DNA of 64,000 nt from Methylorubrum thiocyanatum (GTDB taxonomy: Bacteria; Pseudomonadota; Alphaproteobacteria; Rhizobiales; Beijerinckiaceae): contig JACJIB010000003.1 of the NCBI GenBank assembly GCA_014138645.1, positions 682,001-746,000 of the forward strand, in the 5' to 3' direction. Under the pieces are notes generated by a model. That model worked only from the letters and a program-made list of their open reading frames with translations. It did not search any database and was not told the DNA's origin. The position numbers and the translations under genes are program-made. Of the stretch, positions 26,856 through 35,845 are shown in pieces (the first letter of the stretch is position 1; every line of letters starts with the position of its first letter).

Positions 26856-27812
26856 TCAAATCCCCGCGTACCATTCGTAGCCGCGGTCTTCCCAGTAGCC
26901 GCCGCCCCCCTCGCCGATGCCGTTCAGGGTCTCGGTCACCTCGATCCGCATGACGTACTTGGCCTGCTTGTAACCGAGCTGGCGCTCGACCCGTAGTCGC
27001 AGGGGGGCGCCGTTCGAGACCGGCAGGGCCTGGCCGTTGAGGTCGTAGGCGAGGATCGTCTGCGGATGGAAGGCGTCGGTCAGATCGATGCTCTCGTAGT
27101 AGCGCACCGGGGTGCCCTGCGCTGCCTCGTCCACGTCGGCCGGGGCCTCGTCACCGGCGGCCTTCGAATCGCTGGCCTGATTCTCCGCACCTTCCGGCCG
27201 CGACTCCATGCCGGGATTGGCGGTTTTCTCCGTTGGCTTCTCCTCGGCTTCGTCGGGCTCCTCGCTCGCGGCGTATTCCATCGTGTCGGCGCAGTGGAAC
27301 ACGATGTAGCGGGCGTTCGGCTTCAGACCGGCGCGCTGCAGCACCTCCGAGAGCGGCACGCCGGTCCACTTGCCGATGGCGCTCCAGCCCTCGACGCAAT
27401 CGTGCCGGGTCGTCTGGGTGCGGGCAGGCAGCGCCCGCAGGTCGGCGAGGCTCAGATCCTGCGGCCGTTCGACGAGGCCGTCGACGCGGAGCTTGAAGCC
27501 CTGGAAGCGTTGGGCGGCGAGCGCCTTGTAGGCCCGGTCCGGCGGGTCGATCGTGCCGTTCGGCTTGAACCAGGGCGAGATCTGCGAGTCCGGAAACTCC
27601 TTGGCCAGCGAGGCCGGGGTCAGCAGCAGGCGCTGCACGAACAGGTTGGCATCCTCGCCGGCCTTCAGCGCCCGCTGCCCGGTGGGGCTCGCCGCGAAGC
27701 GGTCGCAGCCGCCGAGCGCCGAGACGCCGAACAGGCCCGCCGCCGCCGTGAGGAAGCCGCGGCGATGGGGCTTCGGAATCGACAGGCGGGGTCTCTCAGG
27801 GCGGGCTTTCAT
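26856..27812 (-). CDS. Tat-exported molybdopterin oxidoreductase (sulfite-oxidase fold)
   Basis: A 318-residue periplasmic oxidoreductase. The Tat signal is HRRGFLTAAAGLFGVSALGGC. The Moco-coordinating Cys is C139 in TRHDCVEGWSAIGKW, and HPQTILAYDLNGQALPVSNGAPLRLRVE is the conserved core of the MsrP/SUOX group. A Glu/Pro/Ala-rich insert (about residues 183-233) interrupts the domain between FHCADTMEY and YYESIDLTDAFH and is not part of the usual fold. Electrons probably come through the membrane cytochrome b encoded directly upstream (ATGA overlap). Substrate unknown. Confidence 0.9.
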   Translation of the reverse strand: MKARPERPRLSIPKPHRRGFLTAAAGLFGVSALGGCDRFAASPTGQRALKAGEDANLFVQRLLLTPASLAKEFPDSQISPWFKPNGTIDPPDRAYKALAAQRFQGFKLRVDGLVERPQDLSLADLRALPARTQTTRHDCVEGWSAIGKWTGVPLSEVLQRAGLKPNARYIVFHCADTMEYAASEEPDEAEEKPTEKTANPGMESRPEGAENQASDSKAAGDEAPADVDEAAQGTPVRYYESIDLTDAFHPQTILAYDLNGQALPVSNGAPLRLRVERQLGYKQAKYVMRIEVTETLNGIGEGGGGYWEDRGYEWYAGI

Positions 27813-28714
27813 CGGCTCTCTCCCGATCCAGCGGGAAGCTTTCGGCGCTCGATCACGAACCATCCGGTGATCATGCTGCGCATGTTGTTGGCTACGCCGG
27901 AGAGCAGGACGAGCAGGACGTGGACGATCACGAACAGCACAAGCAGGTTCGTGACGATGAAGTGGACCGTGCGGGCCGATTGCCGGCCGCCGAACAGGTC
28001 GGGCAGGGGCACCACCGCGTTCATGCCCGGCGACATGGCCAACCCCGTGAGCACCATCAGCGGCAGCAGCACCGCCACCACGACGAGGTAGGAGAGTTTC
28101 TGCAGCACGTTGTAGCGCTTGGCCTCGTCACCTTCCGGGAAGTGCAGGGTCAGGTGCTCGCGGATCGAGGAACCGAACCCGCGCATCTGGTCGCCGTCGG
28201 GGATGACGCGGCGGCGCAACTGGCCGGTGCCGATCCCATAGACGAGGTAGATCAGCCCGTTGATGACGAAGGCCCAGGCGAACAGGAAGTGCCAGCGCCG
28301 GCCGGTGGCCAGATCCTGATGCGCCGGCAGGGTCGCCCAGGACGGGAAGGCGCGCCCTGCCGGCTGGCCGTTGAGGTTCGACAGGCCGAGCACGCCGGTG
28401 GTGTCGAAGGTGTGGCCGGCGACGTAGACGATGCCGCGGGGCGTGCCGTCGTCGCGCTGGTCGTCGGTGATGGCGACGAACGGCGAGTCGAAGGTCGAGG
28501 CCGCGCCCCAGTTGAGCGCCGGATGGGCGTTGAAGATCTGCAGGCCGCTCATCAGCAGGATGGCGAGGCAGACCACGTTGATCCAATGCGCCAGCCGGAT
28601 CACCAGTGGGTGGCGGAACATCCAGCGCCGTCGCACCGTCTCCACGATGTCCGGCCCCGAGAGCGTCGATCCTGCGGCCACCGCGCACTGTTCCTTAGCT
28701 GAAGCCGTCCCCAC
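27809..28714 (-). CDS. Cytochrome b561-type membrane electron carrier
   Basis: A 301-residue inner-membrane cytochrome b. Helices with heme-ligand histidines are visible: HPLVIRLAHWINVVCLAILLMSG, GRRWHFLFAWAFVINGLIYL and ARTVHFIVTNLLVLFVIVHVLLVLLSG. Its periplasmic loop after helix I is unusually long. The stop overlaps the start of the molybdopterin oxidoreductase (ATGA), so the two form a respiratory-type pair in which this protein supplies electrons from the quinone pool or receives them. Start at 28714. Confidence 0.9.
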   Translation of the reverse strand: MGTASAKEQCAVAAGSTLSGPDIVETVRRRWMFRHPLVIRLAHWINVVCLAILLMSGLQIFNAHPALNWGAASTFDSPFVAITDDQRDDGTPRGIVYVAGHTFDTTGVLGLSNLNGQPAGRAFPSWATLPAHQDLATGRRWHFLFAWAFVINGLIYLVYGIGTGQLRRRVIPDGDQMRGFGSSIREHLTLHFPEGDEAKRYNVLQKLSYLVVVAVLLPLMVLTGLAMSPGMNAVVPLPDLFGGRQSARTVHFIVTNLLVLFVIVHVLLVLLSGVANNMRSMITGWFVIERRKLPAGSGESR

Positions 28715-28771
28715 CGGATCGGAGGACCGTCTGGCGCGGGGATGAGGTAAGCCTTCGTTCCGTACGAAAAA

Positions 28772-28796
28772 GCCCGCCCGGTCTAACCGGGCGGGC
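28772..28796 (-). terminator. Strong rho-independent terminator
   Basis: Eleven-base perfect arms GCCCGCCCGGT and ACCGGGCGGGC around a CTA loop, followed on the minus strand by five Ts (plus-strand As at 28767-28771). It closes the Met/Lys-rich gene that ends at 28845. Confidence 0.92.
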
Positions 28797-28844
28797 CGAG
28801 GATCGCCTAGATGGCGAGCCGGTCACAGTCGGGTGACAGGCCGA

Positions 28845-29144
28845 TCACATGCCGCCCGCGCCGGACTCCATGCCGGAGCCGGAATTCATGCGCTTCGAGC
28901 GCATCATCTTCTTGCTCTTCATCGGCTTTTTCATCTTCTTGGAGCTGCGCTTCATCGGGCGCTGCTCCTGGCCCATGTCATCACCCATGGCGCCCTGCTG
29001 CATTTGGCCGCCCATCTGATTGCCCATCTGGCCGCCCATGCCGGGCTCCATGCCGCCCCGCTGCATGCCCTGGGCATAGGCGCCCGACGAGAGGGCCAGA
29101 CCGAGCGAGAGGGCGCCGGCGGTCAGGAGAAGTCGCGTATTCAT
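28845..29144 (-). CDS. Secreted Met- and Lys-rich small protein
   Basis: The precursor is 99 residues. Signal peptide RLLLTAGALSLGLALSSGAYAQ is followed by a Gly/Met/Gln stretch (GMQRGGMEPGMGGQMGNQMGG) and a very basic Lys/Met segment (MKRSSKKMKKPMKSKKMM), ending in a Gly/Ser tail. About one residue in five of the mature part is Met. Met-rich motifs can bind Cu(I) in the periplasm, but that is inference; a cationic surface role is equally possible. ATG 29144 opens the signal peptide. It has its own strong terminator. Confidence 0.75.
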   Translation of the reverse strand: MNTRLLLTAGALSLGLALSSGAYAQGMQRGGMEPGMGGQMGNQMGGQMQQGAMGDDMGQEQRPMKRSSKKMKKPMKSKKMMRSKRMNSGSGMESGAGGM

Positions 29145-29417
29145 GGGTTTCCTTTCGTTTCCGGGCGAGCAGACGAAGACCGTGGACAGCCTTCGGCCGC
29201 TTCGAAACCCAACGGATGTTGGAAGAACGGAAGCGAGGCGGGATCGTTCAAACTTTCCCCGATCACGGACTCGCGACAATGAAGAAAATCTCTTCGCGGC
29301 GCCCAGGGGAGGCGGTTCTCCTCAGGGCGCCGTGGGCCGTCGCGGCGCGGCCGGCCCCGCGTCTTGCCGGGCTCCTCCCGGACACCTATAGCCCTCGACC
29401 GACGCAATGATCTCCGC

Positions 29418-30365
29418 ATGACCGCTCAGACCGCACCCGCCTTCCCGCACCGGCACCTGCTCGGCATCGAAGGCCTGAGCCGTCCGGACATCGAGTCGCT
29501 CCTGGAGCGCGCCGATGCCGCCGTCGCCCTGTCGCGGCAGGTGGAGAAGAAGCGCACCACCTTGCGCGGGCGCACCCAGATCAACCTGTTCTTCGAGCCC
29601 TCGACCCGGACGCAATCCTCGTTCGAGCTGGCCGGCAAGCGGCTCGGTGCCGACGTGATGAACATGTCGGTGGCCTCGTCCTCGGTGAAGAAGGGCGAGA
29701 CCCTGATCGACACCGCCGCGACCCTGAACGCCATGCGCCCCGACATCATCGTCGTGCGCCACCATGCGGCGGGCGCGGTGCATCTGCTGGCGCGCAAGGT
29801 CGATTGCGCCGTGGTCAATGCGGGCGACGGCGCCCACGAGCACCCGACCCAGGCGCTGCTCGACGCGCTCACCATCCGCCGCAACAAGGGCGGCATCGAG
29901 GGGCTCACGGTCGCGATCTGCGGTGACGTGCTGCATTCGCGGGTTGCGCGCTCCAACATCATCCTGCTCCAGGCGCTCGGTGCCCGGGTGCGGGTGATCG
30001 GCCCCTCGACGCTGCTGCCCACCGGCATCGAGCGCTTCGGCGTCGAGGTGTTCACCAACATGCGGGAGGGGCTGAAGGGCTGCGACATCGTGATGATGCT
30101 GCGGCTTCAGCGCGAGCGCATGAACGGCTCTTTCGTCCCCTCGGTGAAGGAGTATTTCCGCTATTACGGCCTCGACGGCGACAAGCTGGCGCTGGCCAAG
30201 CCCGACGCGCTGGTGATGCATCCCGGCCCGATGAACCGCGGCGTCGAGATCGCCTCCGACATCGCCGACGGAGCGCAATCGCTGATCCGCGAGCAGGTCG
30301 AGATGGGCGTCGCCGTGCGGATGGCCGTGCTGGAAGCGCTGGCGACCCACCTGCCGAACGGGTGA
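29418..30365 (+). CDS. pyrB: Aspartate carbamoyltransferase catalytic subunit
   Basis: The 315-residue enzyme joins carbamoyl phosphate and aspartate in pyrimidine synthesis. The carbamoyl-phosphate motif is [16 protein letters not shown], the later signature is [12 protein letters not shown] (with the HPTQ loop in EHPTQALLD), and [11 protein letters not shown] is present near the C-terminus. ATG 29418 gives the normal length. It overlaps or abuts the next gene, a dihydroorotase homologue lacking zinc ligands, in the classic pyrB-pyrC' order. Confidence 0.97.
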   Translation: MTAQTAPAFPHRHLLGIEGLSRPDIESLLERADAAVALSRQVEKKRTTLRGRTQINLFFEPSTRTQSSFELAGKRLGADVMNMSVASSSVKKGETLIDTAATLNAMRPDIIVVRHHAAGAVHLLARKVDCAVVNAGDGAHEHPTQALLDALTIRRNKGGIEGLTVAICGDVLHSRVARSNIILLQALGARVRVIGPSTLLPTGIERFGVEVFTNMREGLKGCDIVMMLRLQRERMNGSFVPSVKEYFRYYGLDGDKLALAKPDALVMHPGPMNRGVEIASDIADGAQSLIREQVEMGVAVRMAVLEALATHLPNG

Positions 30366-30370
30366 CCCTG

Positions 30371-31675
30371 ATGAGCGCACTCCTCCTCTCCAACGCCCAG
30401 CTCCTCGACCCCGCCACCGGCCGCGAGGGTCCCGGCGCCGTACTCGTGCGCGACGGTCGCATCGCCGATGTCGCCTTCGGTGCCGCGCCCGGCGCACCGG
30501 AGAACTGTGAAAGGATCGATTGCGGCGGGCTCACCCTCAGCCCCGGCCTGATCGACCTGCGCGCCTTCGTCGGCGAGCCCGGCGCCGAGCACCGTGAGAC
30601 CCTCGCCTCGGCGAGCGCCGCGGCCGCCGCGGGTGGCGTGACGACGCTGGTCTGCATGCCCGACACCAACCCGGTCATCGACGGGCCGGCCATCGTCGAT
30701 TTCGTCCTGCGCCGCGCCCGCGACACGGCGAGCGTCAATGTCCTGCCGGCCGCCGCCATCACCAAGGGGCTGGCGGGGCGCGAGATGACCGAGTTCGGCC
30801 TGCTGGCGGAGGCCGGCGCCGTCGCCTTCACGGACGGGCTGAAGGCCGTCACCAACGCGCAGGTGATGCGCCGGGCGCTCACCTATGCCCGCGACTTCGG
30901 TGCGCTGCTGATGCAGCATGTCGAGGAACCCGACCTCGTCGCCGAAGGGGTGATGAACGAGGGCGAGATGGCCTCCCGCCTCGGGCTGATCGGCATCCCC
31001 CGCGAGGCCGAGACGATCATGCTCGAGCGCGACATCCGCCTCGTGCGCCTCACCGGGGGGCGCTACCACGCGGCGATGATCTCCACCGCCGATTCGGTCG
31101 AGATCGTGCGCCGGGCCAAGGAGGCGGGCCTGCCCGTCACCTGCGGCGTCTCGGTCAACAACCTCGTCCTCAACGAGGGTGACATCGGCCACTACCGCAC
31201 CTTCTGCAAGCTCTCGCCCCCCTTGCGCCGCGAGGACGACCGGCAGGCGGTGATCGCCGCGCTGAACGAGGGCGTGATCGACGTCATCGTCTCCGACCAC
31301 AACCCGCAGGATGTCGAGACCAAGCGCCTGCCCTTCGCCGAGGCCGCGGACGGCGCGCTCGGTATCGAGACGCTGCTCGGTGCTTCCTTGCGCCTGCTGC
31401 ACACGGGCGACGTGACGCTGACGACGCTGCTGAAAGCGCTCTCCGCCAACCCGGCCAAGCTGCTCGGCCGCGAGGCCGGGCGCCTGACGGCGGGCGCGCC
31501 CGCCGATCTCGTGCTAATCGACCCCGATCTGCCCTACGTGCTCGACAAGCGGCAACTGAAGTCGCGCTCCAAGAACTCGCCCTTCGACGAAGCGCGGCTT
31601 CAGGGCGCGGCGGTGCTGACCCTGGTCGAGGGCCGGGTCGTCCACCGCTCCGACCTGTCCGCGATCGCCGCATGA
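30371..31675 (+). CDS. pyrC: Dihydroorotase homologue lacking zinc ligands (PyrC'-like)
   Basis: A 434-residue amidohydrolase-fold protein next to pyrB. In active class I dihydroorotases a DxHxH motif supplies two zinc ligands; here the site reads [11 protein letters not shown] (residues 61-71). The later His-His pair is replaced by VSVNN (260-264) and the HxSTA His by Met236 in [10 protein letters not shown], while D309 in VSDHNP remains. This is the pattern of the non-catalytic PyrC' known from Pseudomonas, which holds PyrB in an active complex. A true dihydroorotase must then be encoded elsewhere. ATG 30371 is preferred to GTG 30362, which would overlap pyrB. Confidence 0.88.
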   Translation: MSALLLSNAQLLDPATGREGPGAVLVRDGRIADVAFGAAPGAPENCERIDCGGLTLSPGLIDLRAFVGEPGAEHRETLASASAAAAAGGVTTLVCMPDTNPVIDGPAIVDFVLRRARDTASVNVLPAAAITKGLAGREMTEFGLLAEAGAVAFTDGLKAVTNAQVMRRALTYARDFGALLMQHVEEPDLVAEGVMNEGEMASRLGLIGIPREAETIMLERDIRLVRLTGGRYHAAMISTADSVEIVRRAKEAGLPVTCGVSVNNLVLNEGDIGHYRTFCKLSPPLRREDDRQAVIAALNEGVIDVIVSDHNPQDVETKRLPFAEAADGALGIETLLGASLRLLHTGDVTLTTLLKALSANPAKLLGREAGRLTAGAPADLVLIDPDLPYVLDKRQLKSRSKNSPFDEARLQGAAVLTLVEGRVVHRSDLSAIAA

Positions 31676-32280
31676 CCCCGCTTCTCGCGGCCGGCTGGCC
31701 GGCTCTCATCGCCGCCCTCGTCCTGGGCTACGCCTGCGGCGCGATCCCCTTCGGGCTGATCCTGACGAAGGTCGCGGGCCTCGGCGACGTGCGGACGATT
31801 GGCTCAGGCAATATCGGCGCGACCAACGTGCTGCGCACCGGCCGAAAAGGTCTCGCCGCCGCGACGCTGCTATGCGACGCGCTCAAGGGCACGCTGCCGG
31901 TGCTCGCCGCCGGCCAATGGGGGGAGGGGCCGGCGCTCGCCGCCGGGCTCGGTGCCTTCCTCGGCCATCTCTTTCCGGTCTGGCTCGGCTTCAAGGGCGG
32001 CAAGGGGGTGGCAACCTTCATCGGCGTGCTGCTGGCCCTGAGCCCGCTGACGCTGGCCGCCTTCGCCGCGATCTGGCTCGGGCTGGCCTTCGCCCTGAAA
32101 TACTCCTCGCTTGCCGCGCTCGCCGCCTCGGCCGCCACGCCCGTGATCCTGTGGGCGCTCGGACACGGTGGGGTTGCAGCGCTCTTCCTCGTGCTCGCAG
32201 CGCTGCTATGGTGGAAGCACGCGCCCAATATCCGCCGACTCGCCGCCGGCACCGAGGGGCGGATCGGGCAGAAGGGCTGA
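31672..32280 (+). CDS. plsY: Acyl-phosphate:glycerol-3-phosphate acyltransferase
   Basis: A 202-residue inner-membrane enzyme that acylates glycerol-3-phosphate using acyl-phosphate, the first committed step of phospholipid synthesis. The motif [17 protein letters not shown] (motif 1) is intact, as are the [13 protein letters not shown] motif (motif 2) and the later [16 protein letters not shown] segment (motif 3). Five helices fit the family. The ATG overlaps the stop of the dihydroorotase homologue by ATGA, so it is in the same operon; dprA follows after 30 bases. Confidence 0.96.
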   Translation: MTPLLAAGWPALIAALVLGYACGAIPFGLILTKVAGLGDVRTIGSGNIGATNVLRTGRKGLAAATLLCDALKGTLPVLAAGQWGEGPALAAGLGAFLGHLFPVWLGFKGGKGVATFIGVLLALSPLTLAAFAAIWLGLAFALKYSSLAALAASAATPVILWALGHGGVAALFLVLAALLWWKHAPNIRRLAAGTEGRIGQKG

Positions 32281-32310
32281 GACGGCTCCCTCCCGAACGG
32301 AGGGGGTTCG

Positions 32311-33504
32311 ATGCAGCTCACCGATGCGCAGCGTCTCGACTGGCTGCGCCTGATCCGAACCGACGGTATCGGCCCGCGCAGCTTCCGCGGCCTGATCAAC
32401 CGCTTCGGCAGCGCTTCCGCCGCCCTCGACGCCCTGCCGGACCTGACGAAGCGCGCGGGAAAACGCGCCGTGCCGCCGACGCGGGCGGAGGCCGAGCGCG
32501 AGATGGCGGCGGCCGCACGGCTCGGGGCGCGCTTCATCGCCATGGGGGAAGCGGCCTATCCGAAGGCGCTCCACGCCACCGAGACCGCGCCGCCGCTGAT
32601 CGCGGTGCGCGGGGATCCGGCCGTCCTGCTGAAAGCCTCGGTGGCGATGGTCGGCTCGCGCAACGCCTCGACCGCCGGCCTCGCCTTCACCGAACGGCTC
32701 GCCCGCGGCTTCGGCGAGGCGGGTCTCGTCGTGGTCTCGGGGCTTGCCCGCGGCATCGATGCCCGCGCCCACAAGGCCGCCCTCACCACCGGCACCGTCG
32801 CCGTGCTCGCGGGCGGGCAGGACAAGATCTACCCGGAGACCCTTGCCGGTCTCGTGGACGCGATCGTCGATGCGGGCGGCGCGGTGGTCGCCGAGATGCC
32901 GATGGGCTGGGTGCCGCGGGGCCGCGAATTTCCGCGCCGCAACCGCATCATCTCCGGCCTCAGCCTCGGCACGGTGGTGGTGGAGGCGGCGCGCCGCTCC
33001 GGTTCGCTCATCACCGCCCGCTTCGCGCTGGAACAGGGCCGCGAGGTCTTCGCGGTCCCCGGCTCACCGCTCGATCCGCGGGCGGAGGGCACCAACGACC
33101 TGATCCGTCAGGGCGCGACGCTGGTCTCGGAGGTCGAGCACGTCCTCTCCGTCCTCGAGCCGCTGATCGCCGGGGGTGCGCCGTCCGCGGGCGGCCTCGA
33201 CGATCGCCCGGAGCCGTCGGGGACGACCGATTACTGGGACGAGATCGATTTCGACGGCACCGCACCCGTCGCCCTGTCGCTGTTCCCCGGTGCGGACGAA
33301 CCGGTCGAGACGGGCTCCGAGCCCAAGGACGACCGTGCCCGGCTGATCGCGCGGCTCAGCCCGACCCCGGTCGCCACCGACGAACTCGCCCGCTCCACCG
33401 GGCTGCCGGTTCGCGTCGTGCAGACGACGCTGCTCGAACTCGAACTCGACGGCCGGATCGAGCGTCACGGCAGCGGGACGGTTTCCCTGGTGTCCCGGGC
33501 GTGA
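32311..33504 (+). CDS. dprA: DNA-processing protein DprA
   Basis: A 397-residue Rossmann-like protein that binds single-stranded DNA and loads RecA in natural transformation. Hallmarks are the SAM-like N-terminal segment (LRLIRTDGIGPRSFRGLINRFG), AMVGSRNASTAGL, VSGLARGIDARAHKAAL and the FPRRNRIISGLS block. A C-terminal winged-helix (LIARLSPTPVATDELARSTGL) completes it. Full-length, so not decayed. Retention says nothing firm about competence, since dprA is also kept in non-transformable species. Operon with plsY. Confidence 0.96.
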   Translation: MQLTDAQRLDWLRLIRTDGIGPRSFRGLINRFGSASAALDALPDLTKRAGKRAVPPTRAEAEREMAAAARLGARFIAMGEAAYPKALHATETAPPLIAVRGDPAVLLKASVAMVGSRNASTAGLAFTERLARGFGEAGLVVVSGLARGIDARAHKAALTTGTVAVLAGGQDKIYPETLAGLVDAIVDAGGAVVAEMPMGWVPRGREFPRRNRIISGLSLGTVVVEAARRSGSLITARFALEQGREVFAVPGSPLDPRAEGTNDLIRQGATLVSEVEHVLSVLEPLIAGGAPSAGGLDDRPEPSGTTDYWDEIDFDGTAPVALSLFPGADEPVETGSEPKDDRARLIARLSPTPVATDELARSTGLPVRVVQTTLLELELDGRIERHGSGTVSLVSRA

Positions 33505-33800
33505 GGCCGGCAGAGAACGGCAAGCGCCCGCACGAGCCGCCGTCACCGCCATCGATCGTCAATCCTCAGGACGGGTGCCGCCTCGGACCGGCACCGCGTC
33601 ACGGACGAAGTGCTGCGACGACCAAAGATCCCTTCGCGCGGCGCGTGTTCTTAAGAGTCCATCAAACACGGCGCATTGCCGAGGGGGCGAATCGCGATTA
33701 TTGGGCCGCAATCCGGTATCGGTTCGGCTAGAATGACCGATATCGACAGTTCCGCGTAGCCGCCCGATCAAGGCGGCACGCGGGCGGGGGCTCGGAAACG
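33505..33800. other. Gap with no gene recognised
   Basis: Just under 300 bases between dprA and the SGNH hydrolase. It is slightly less GC-rich and has one inverted pair, GGTATCGGT (about 33715) and ACCGATATC (about 33736). A promoter for the rightward genes is expected here. Nothing else stands out. Confidence 0.4.
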
Positions 33801-34655
33801 GTGGCGCGGCTTCTTCGTCATGCTCGGATGCGGACAGTCCTGACGGGACGTCCGCGGCGTCTCGTCGGCGCGGCGGCGCTGCTGCTGGGCCTCAGCCTCT
33901 CCTCGACCGCCGTGCTCGCCTACGCCGACCTACTGCCGCAGAATCTCGATTTCGACCTCGATCTCGGCCTGTTCGCGGAGGCCGATCCGACGGGCCTTCC
34001 GCATGTCGCCCAGAAGATCGCGCTCGGCGGGCCGCTCAGCATCGTCGCCTTCGGCTCCTCCTCGACGGAGGGCGTCGGCGCCTCGACGCCCGCCGCCGCC
34101 TATCCCGCCCGTCTCGAAGCCGGACTGCGGCGCGCCCTGCCGCATCTCGGCAGCCGGATCACGGTCGCCAACCGCGGCATCGGCGGCGAGGCGGTGGACG
34201 AGATGCTGGCCCGGCTCGACCGCGACGTGATCGCGCCGCACCCCGATCTCGTGATCTGGCAGACGGGCAGCAACGACGCCCTGCGCGGCGTCTCCCTCGA
34301 CCATTTCCGCGAGGCGACCGAGGCGGCGCTGGAGCGCATCCGCGAGGCGGGGATCGACGTGGTGCTGATGGAGCCGCAATGGTGCCCGGCGCTGGACGCC
34401 ACGCCCGGCGCCGACCGCTTCCGCGACGCGGTGCGCGCGCTGGGCAGCGATCTCGGCGTCGCGGTGATCCGCCGCTCCGACCTGATGCGCGACTGGATCG
34501 GCCAGGGCCGGCTCACCCGCACCGAGTTGTTCGCCAGCGACGGCCTGCACATGGCCGATGGCGGCTACGCCCTGCTCGCCGAGGCCGCGCAGGATGCGGT
34601 GCTCGACGGCGCCGAGGCGGCGCCGGTCGCGCTCGCGGAGGCGGGGACGGATTGA
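33801..34655 (+). CDS. Exported SGNH/GDSL hydrolase
   Basis: A 284-residue periplasmic or secreted esterase-type enzyme. Signal helix LVGAAALLLGLSLSSTAVLA precedes the Ser block FGSSSTEGVG (S86), the Gly region NRGIGGEAVDEM, the Asn block WQTGSNDALR and the C-terminal SDGLHMADGGY with Asp and His. All four SGNH blocks are intact. Its substrate may be an acyl ester on a polysaccharide or lipid. Start is GTG 33801; ATG 33828 is a reasonable alternative and keeps the signal. It is followed after 17 bases by a papain-like exported protein gene. Confidence 0.9.
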   Translation: MARLLRHARMRTVLTGRPRRLVGAAALLLGLSLSSTAVLAYADLLPQNLDFDLDLGLFAEADPTGLPHVAQKIALGGPLSIVAFGSSSTEGVGASTPAAAYPARLEAGLRRALPHLGSRITVANRGIGGEAVDEMLARLDRDVIAPHPDLVIWQTGSNDALRGVSLDHFREATEAALERIREAGIDVVLMEPQWCPALDATPGADRFRDAVRALGSDLGVAVIRRSDLMRDWIGQGRLTRTELFASDGLHMADGGYALLAEAAQDAVLDGAEAAPVALAEAGTD

Positions 34656-34672
34656 GGCAGGTCTTCCAGGCG

Positions 34673-35818
34673 ATGCGCGTCGCCGGTTGTCTCGGGCTCG
34701 GCTTCCTCCTTACGGCGATCCTCACTGCAGCCATGCCCGCCGCGGCTGCCGACACGCGCCTACTCCCCGAGAATCCGCGCTACGCCCGCAACCGGACATG
34801 CGCCGACGTGACCGTGGTGGCGCCGGCCCGCCGTCCCGCTACGCATCCCCTCGATGACCGGATCAGCCCGAACCCGGCGCTGTCGCCGATGAGCCAGGGC
34901 GACAGCGCGATCTGCTTCGCCTACGCCACCGCCGACATGATCTCGCAGCGGGTCGGCGTCACCGTCTCGGCGCTGGATGTCGCCACCCGGTACTACTTCG
35001 CCGACCCGGCGGGCCTGTCCCGCAGCCGCGACCGCGCGCTGCGGGACTATCTGCGCCGGCATCCCGATCTGGCGGAAGAGATCGCCGAGAGCCGCAACGA
35101 CACCGAGGCGAGCCGCGAGCGCAACCCGGGACGCAAGCCCTATTTCGACAAGCTGGAGGATGGGCAGGAGGAGGCGGCGGCTCTGCTCTACAACCTCGGC
35201 GGCCTGTGCACCGACCGGGACCTGCCCTCCTTCGACGGCTACGGCCAGCACCTCGGCACCTTCGGCGCCCTGCGCTGGCGCAGCCGCGTCGCCGCCCCGA
35301 AGATATCCTGGCGCAGCCTCGGCGGGACGGTGCCGCGTCTGCGCGATCCGGCCACCGACGCCTTCAACGCCGGCTGGATCGCCCATGTCGAGCGGCGCTG
35401 CCGGCGAACACCTCTGCCGGTGCCGCTGATCCCGGTCTCGGACGCGATCGCCGACAACCAGCTCGACTTCATGGACAAGGCGGCACGCGGAGAGCCGGGC
35501 CTCGCGGCCGGCACCGACCGGCTGATGGCGATGATCGACTACGCCCTCGACCACAACCGCCTGCCGGTGGTGGGCTATTCCTGGTACGTGTTGGAGGAGC
35601 GCCTGCCGAAGGACCCGGACATCGCCGCCGACCATTCGAGCCCGATCATCGCCCGGCGGAACGCCGGCGGACGCTGCCAGTACCACCTGCAGGACAATAC
35701 CGGCGAGTATTGCGCCCGGATGCGGCCCGGCATCGCCGAGCGCTGCGATCTCGGCCGGGTCTGGCTCGACGAGGACGAGCTGCGCGCCTCGCTCTACAGC
35801 GTGATCTATCTGCGGTAG
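34673..35818 (+). CDS. Exported papain-like (C1-type) cysteine peptidase homologue
   Basis: A 381-residue secreted protein with signal AGCLGLGFLLTAILTAAMPAAAA. The run SQGDSAICFAYATADMIS places Gln75 and Cys81 six residues apart, exactly as Gln19 and Cys25 in papain. Later DHSSPIIARRNAGG and CQYHLQDNTG supply a candidate His (H321) and Asn (N342). The order Gln-Cys-His-Asn and the spacing are those of C1 peptidases, but the surrounding sequence is remote, so activity is only inferred. ATG 34673 starts the signal. It lies 17 bases behind the SGNH hydrolase gene. Confidence 0.75.
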   Translation: MRVAGCLGLGFLLTAILTAAMPAAAADTRLLPENPRYARNRTCADVTVVAPARRPATHPLDDRISPNPALSPMSQGDSAICFAYATADMISQRVGVTVSALDVATRYYFADPAGLSRSRDRALRDYLRRHPDLAEEIAESRNDTEASRERNPGRKPYFDKLEDGQEEAAALLYNLGGLCTDRDLPSFDGYGQHLGTFGALRWRSRVAAPKISWRSLGGTVPRLRDPATDAFNAGWIAHVERRCRRTPLPVPLIPVSDAIADNQLDFMDKAARGEPGLAAGTDRLMAMIDYALDHNRLPVVGYSWYVLEERLPKDPDIAADHSSPIIARRNAGGRCQYHLQDNTGEYCARMRPGIAERCDLGRVWLDEDELRASLYSVIYLR

Positions 35819-35845
35819 GCCCTTTCCGCGCGGAGGATTTCCACG

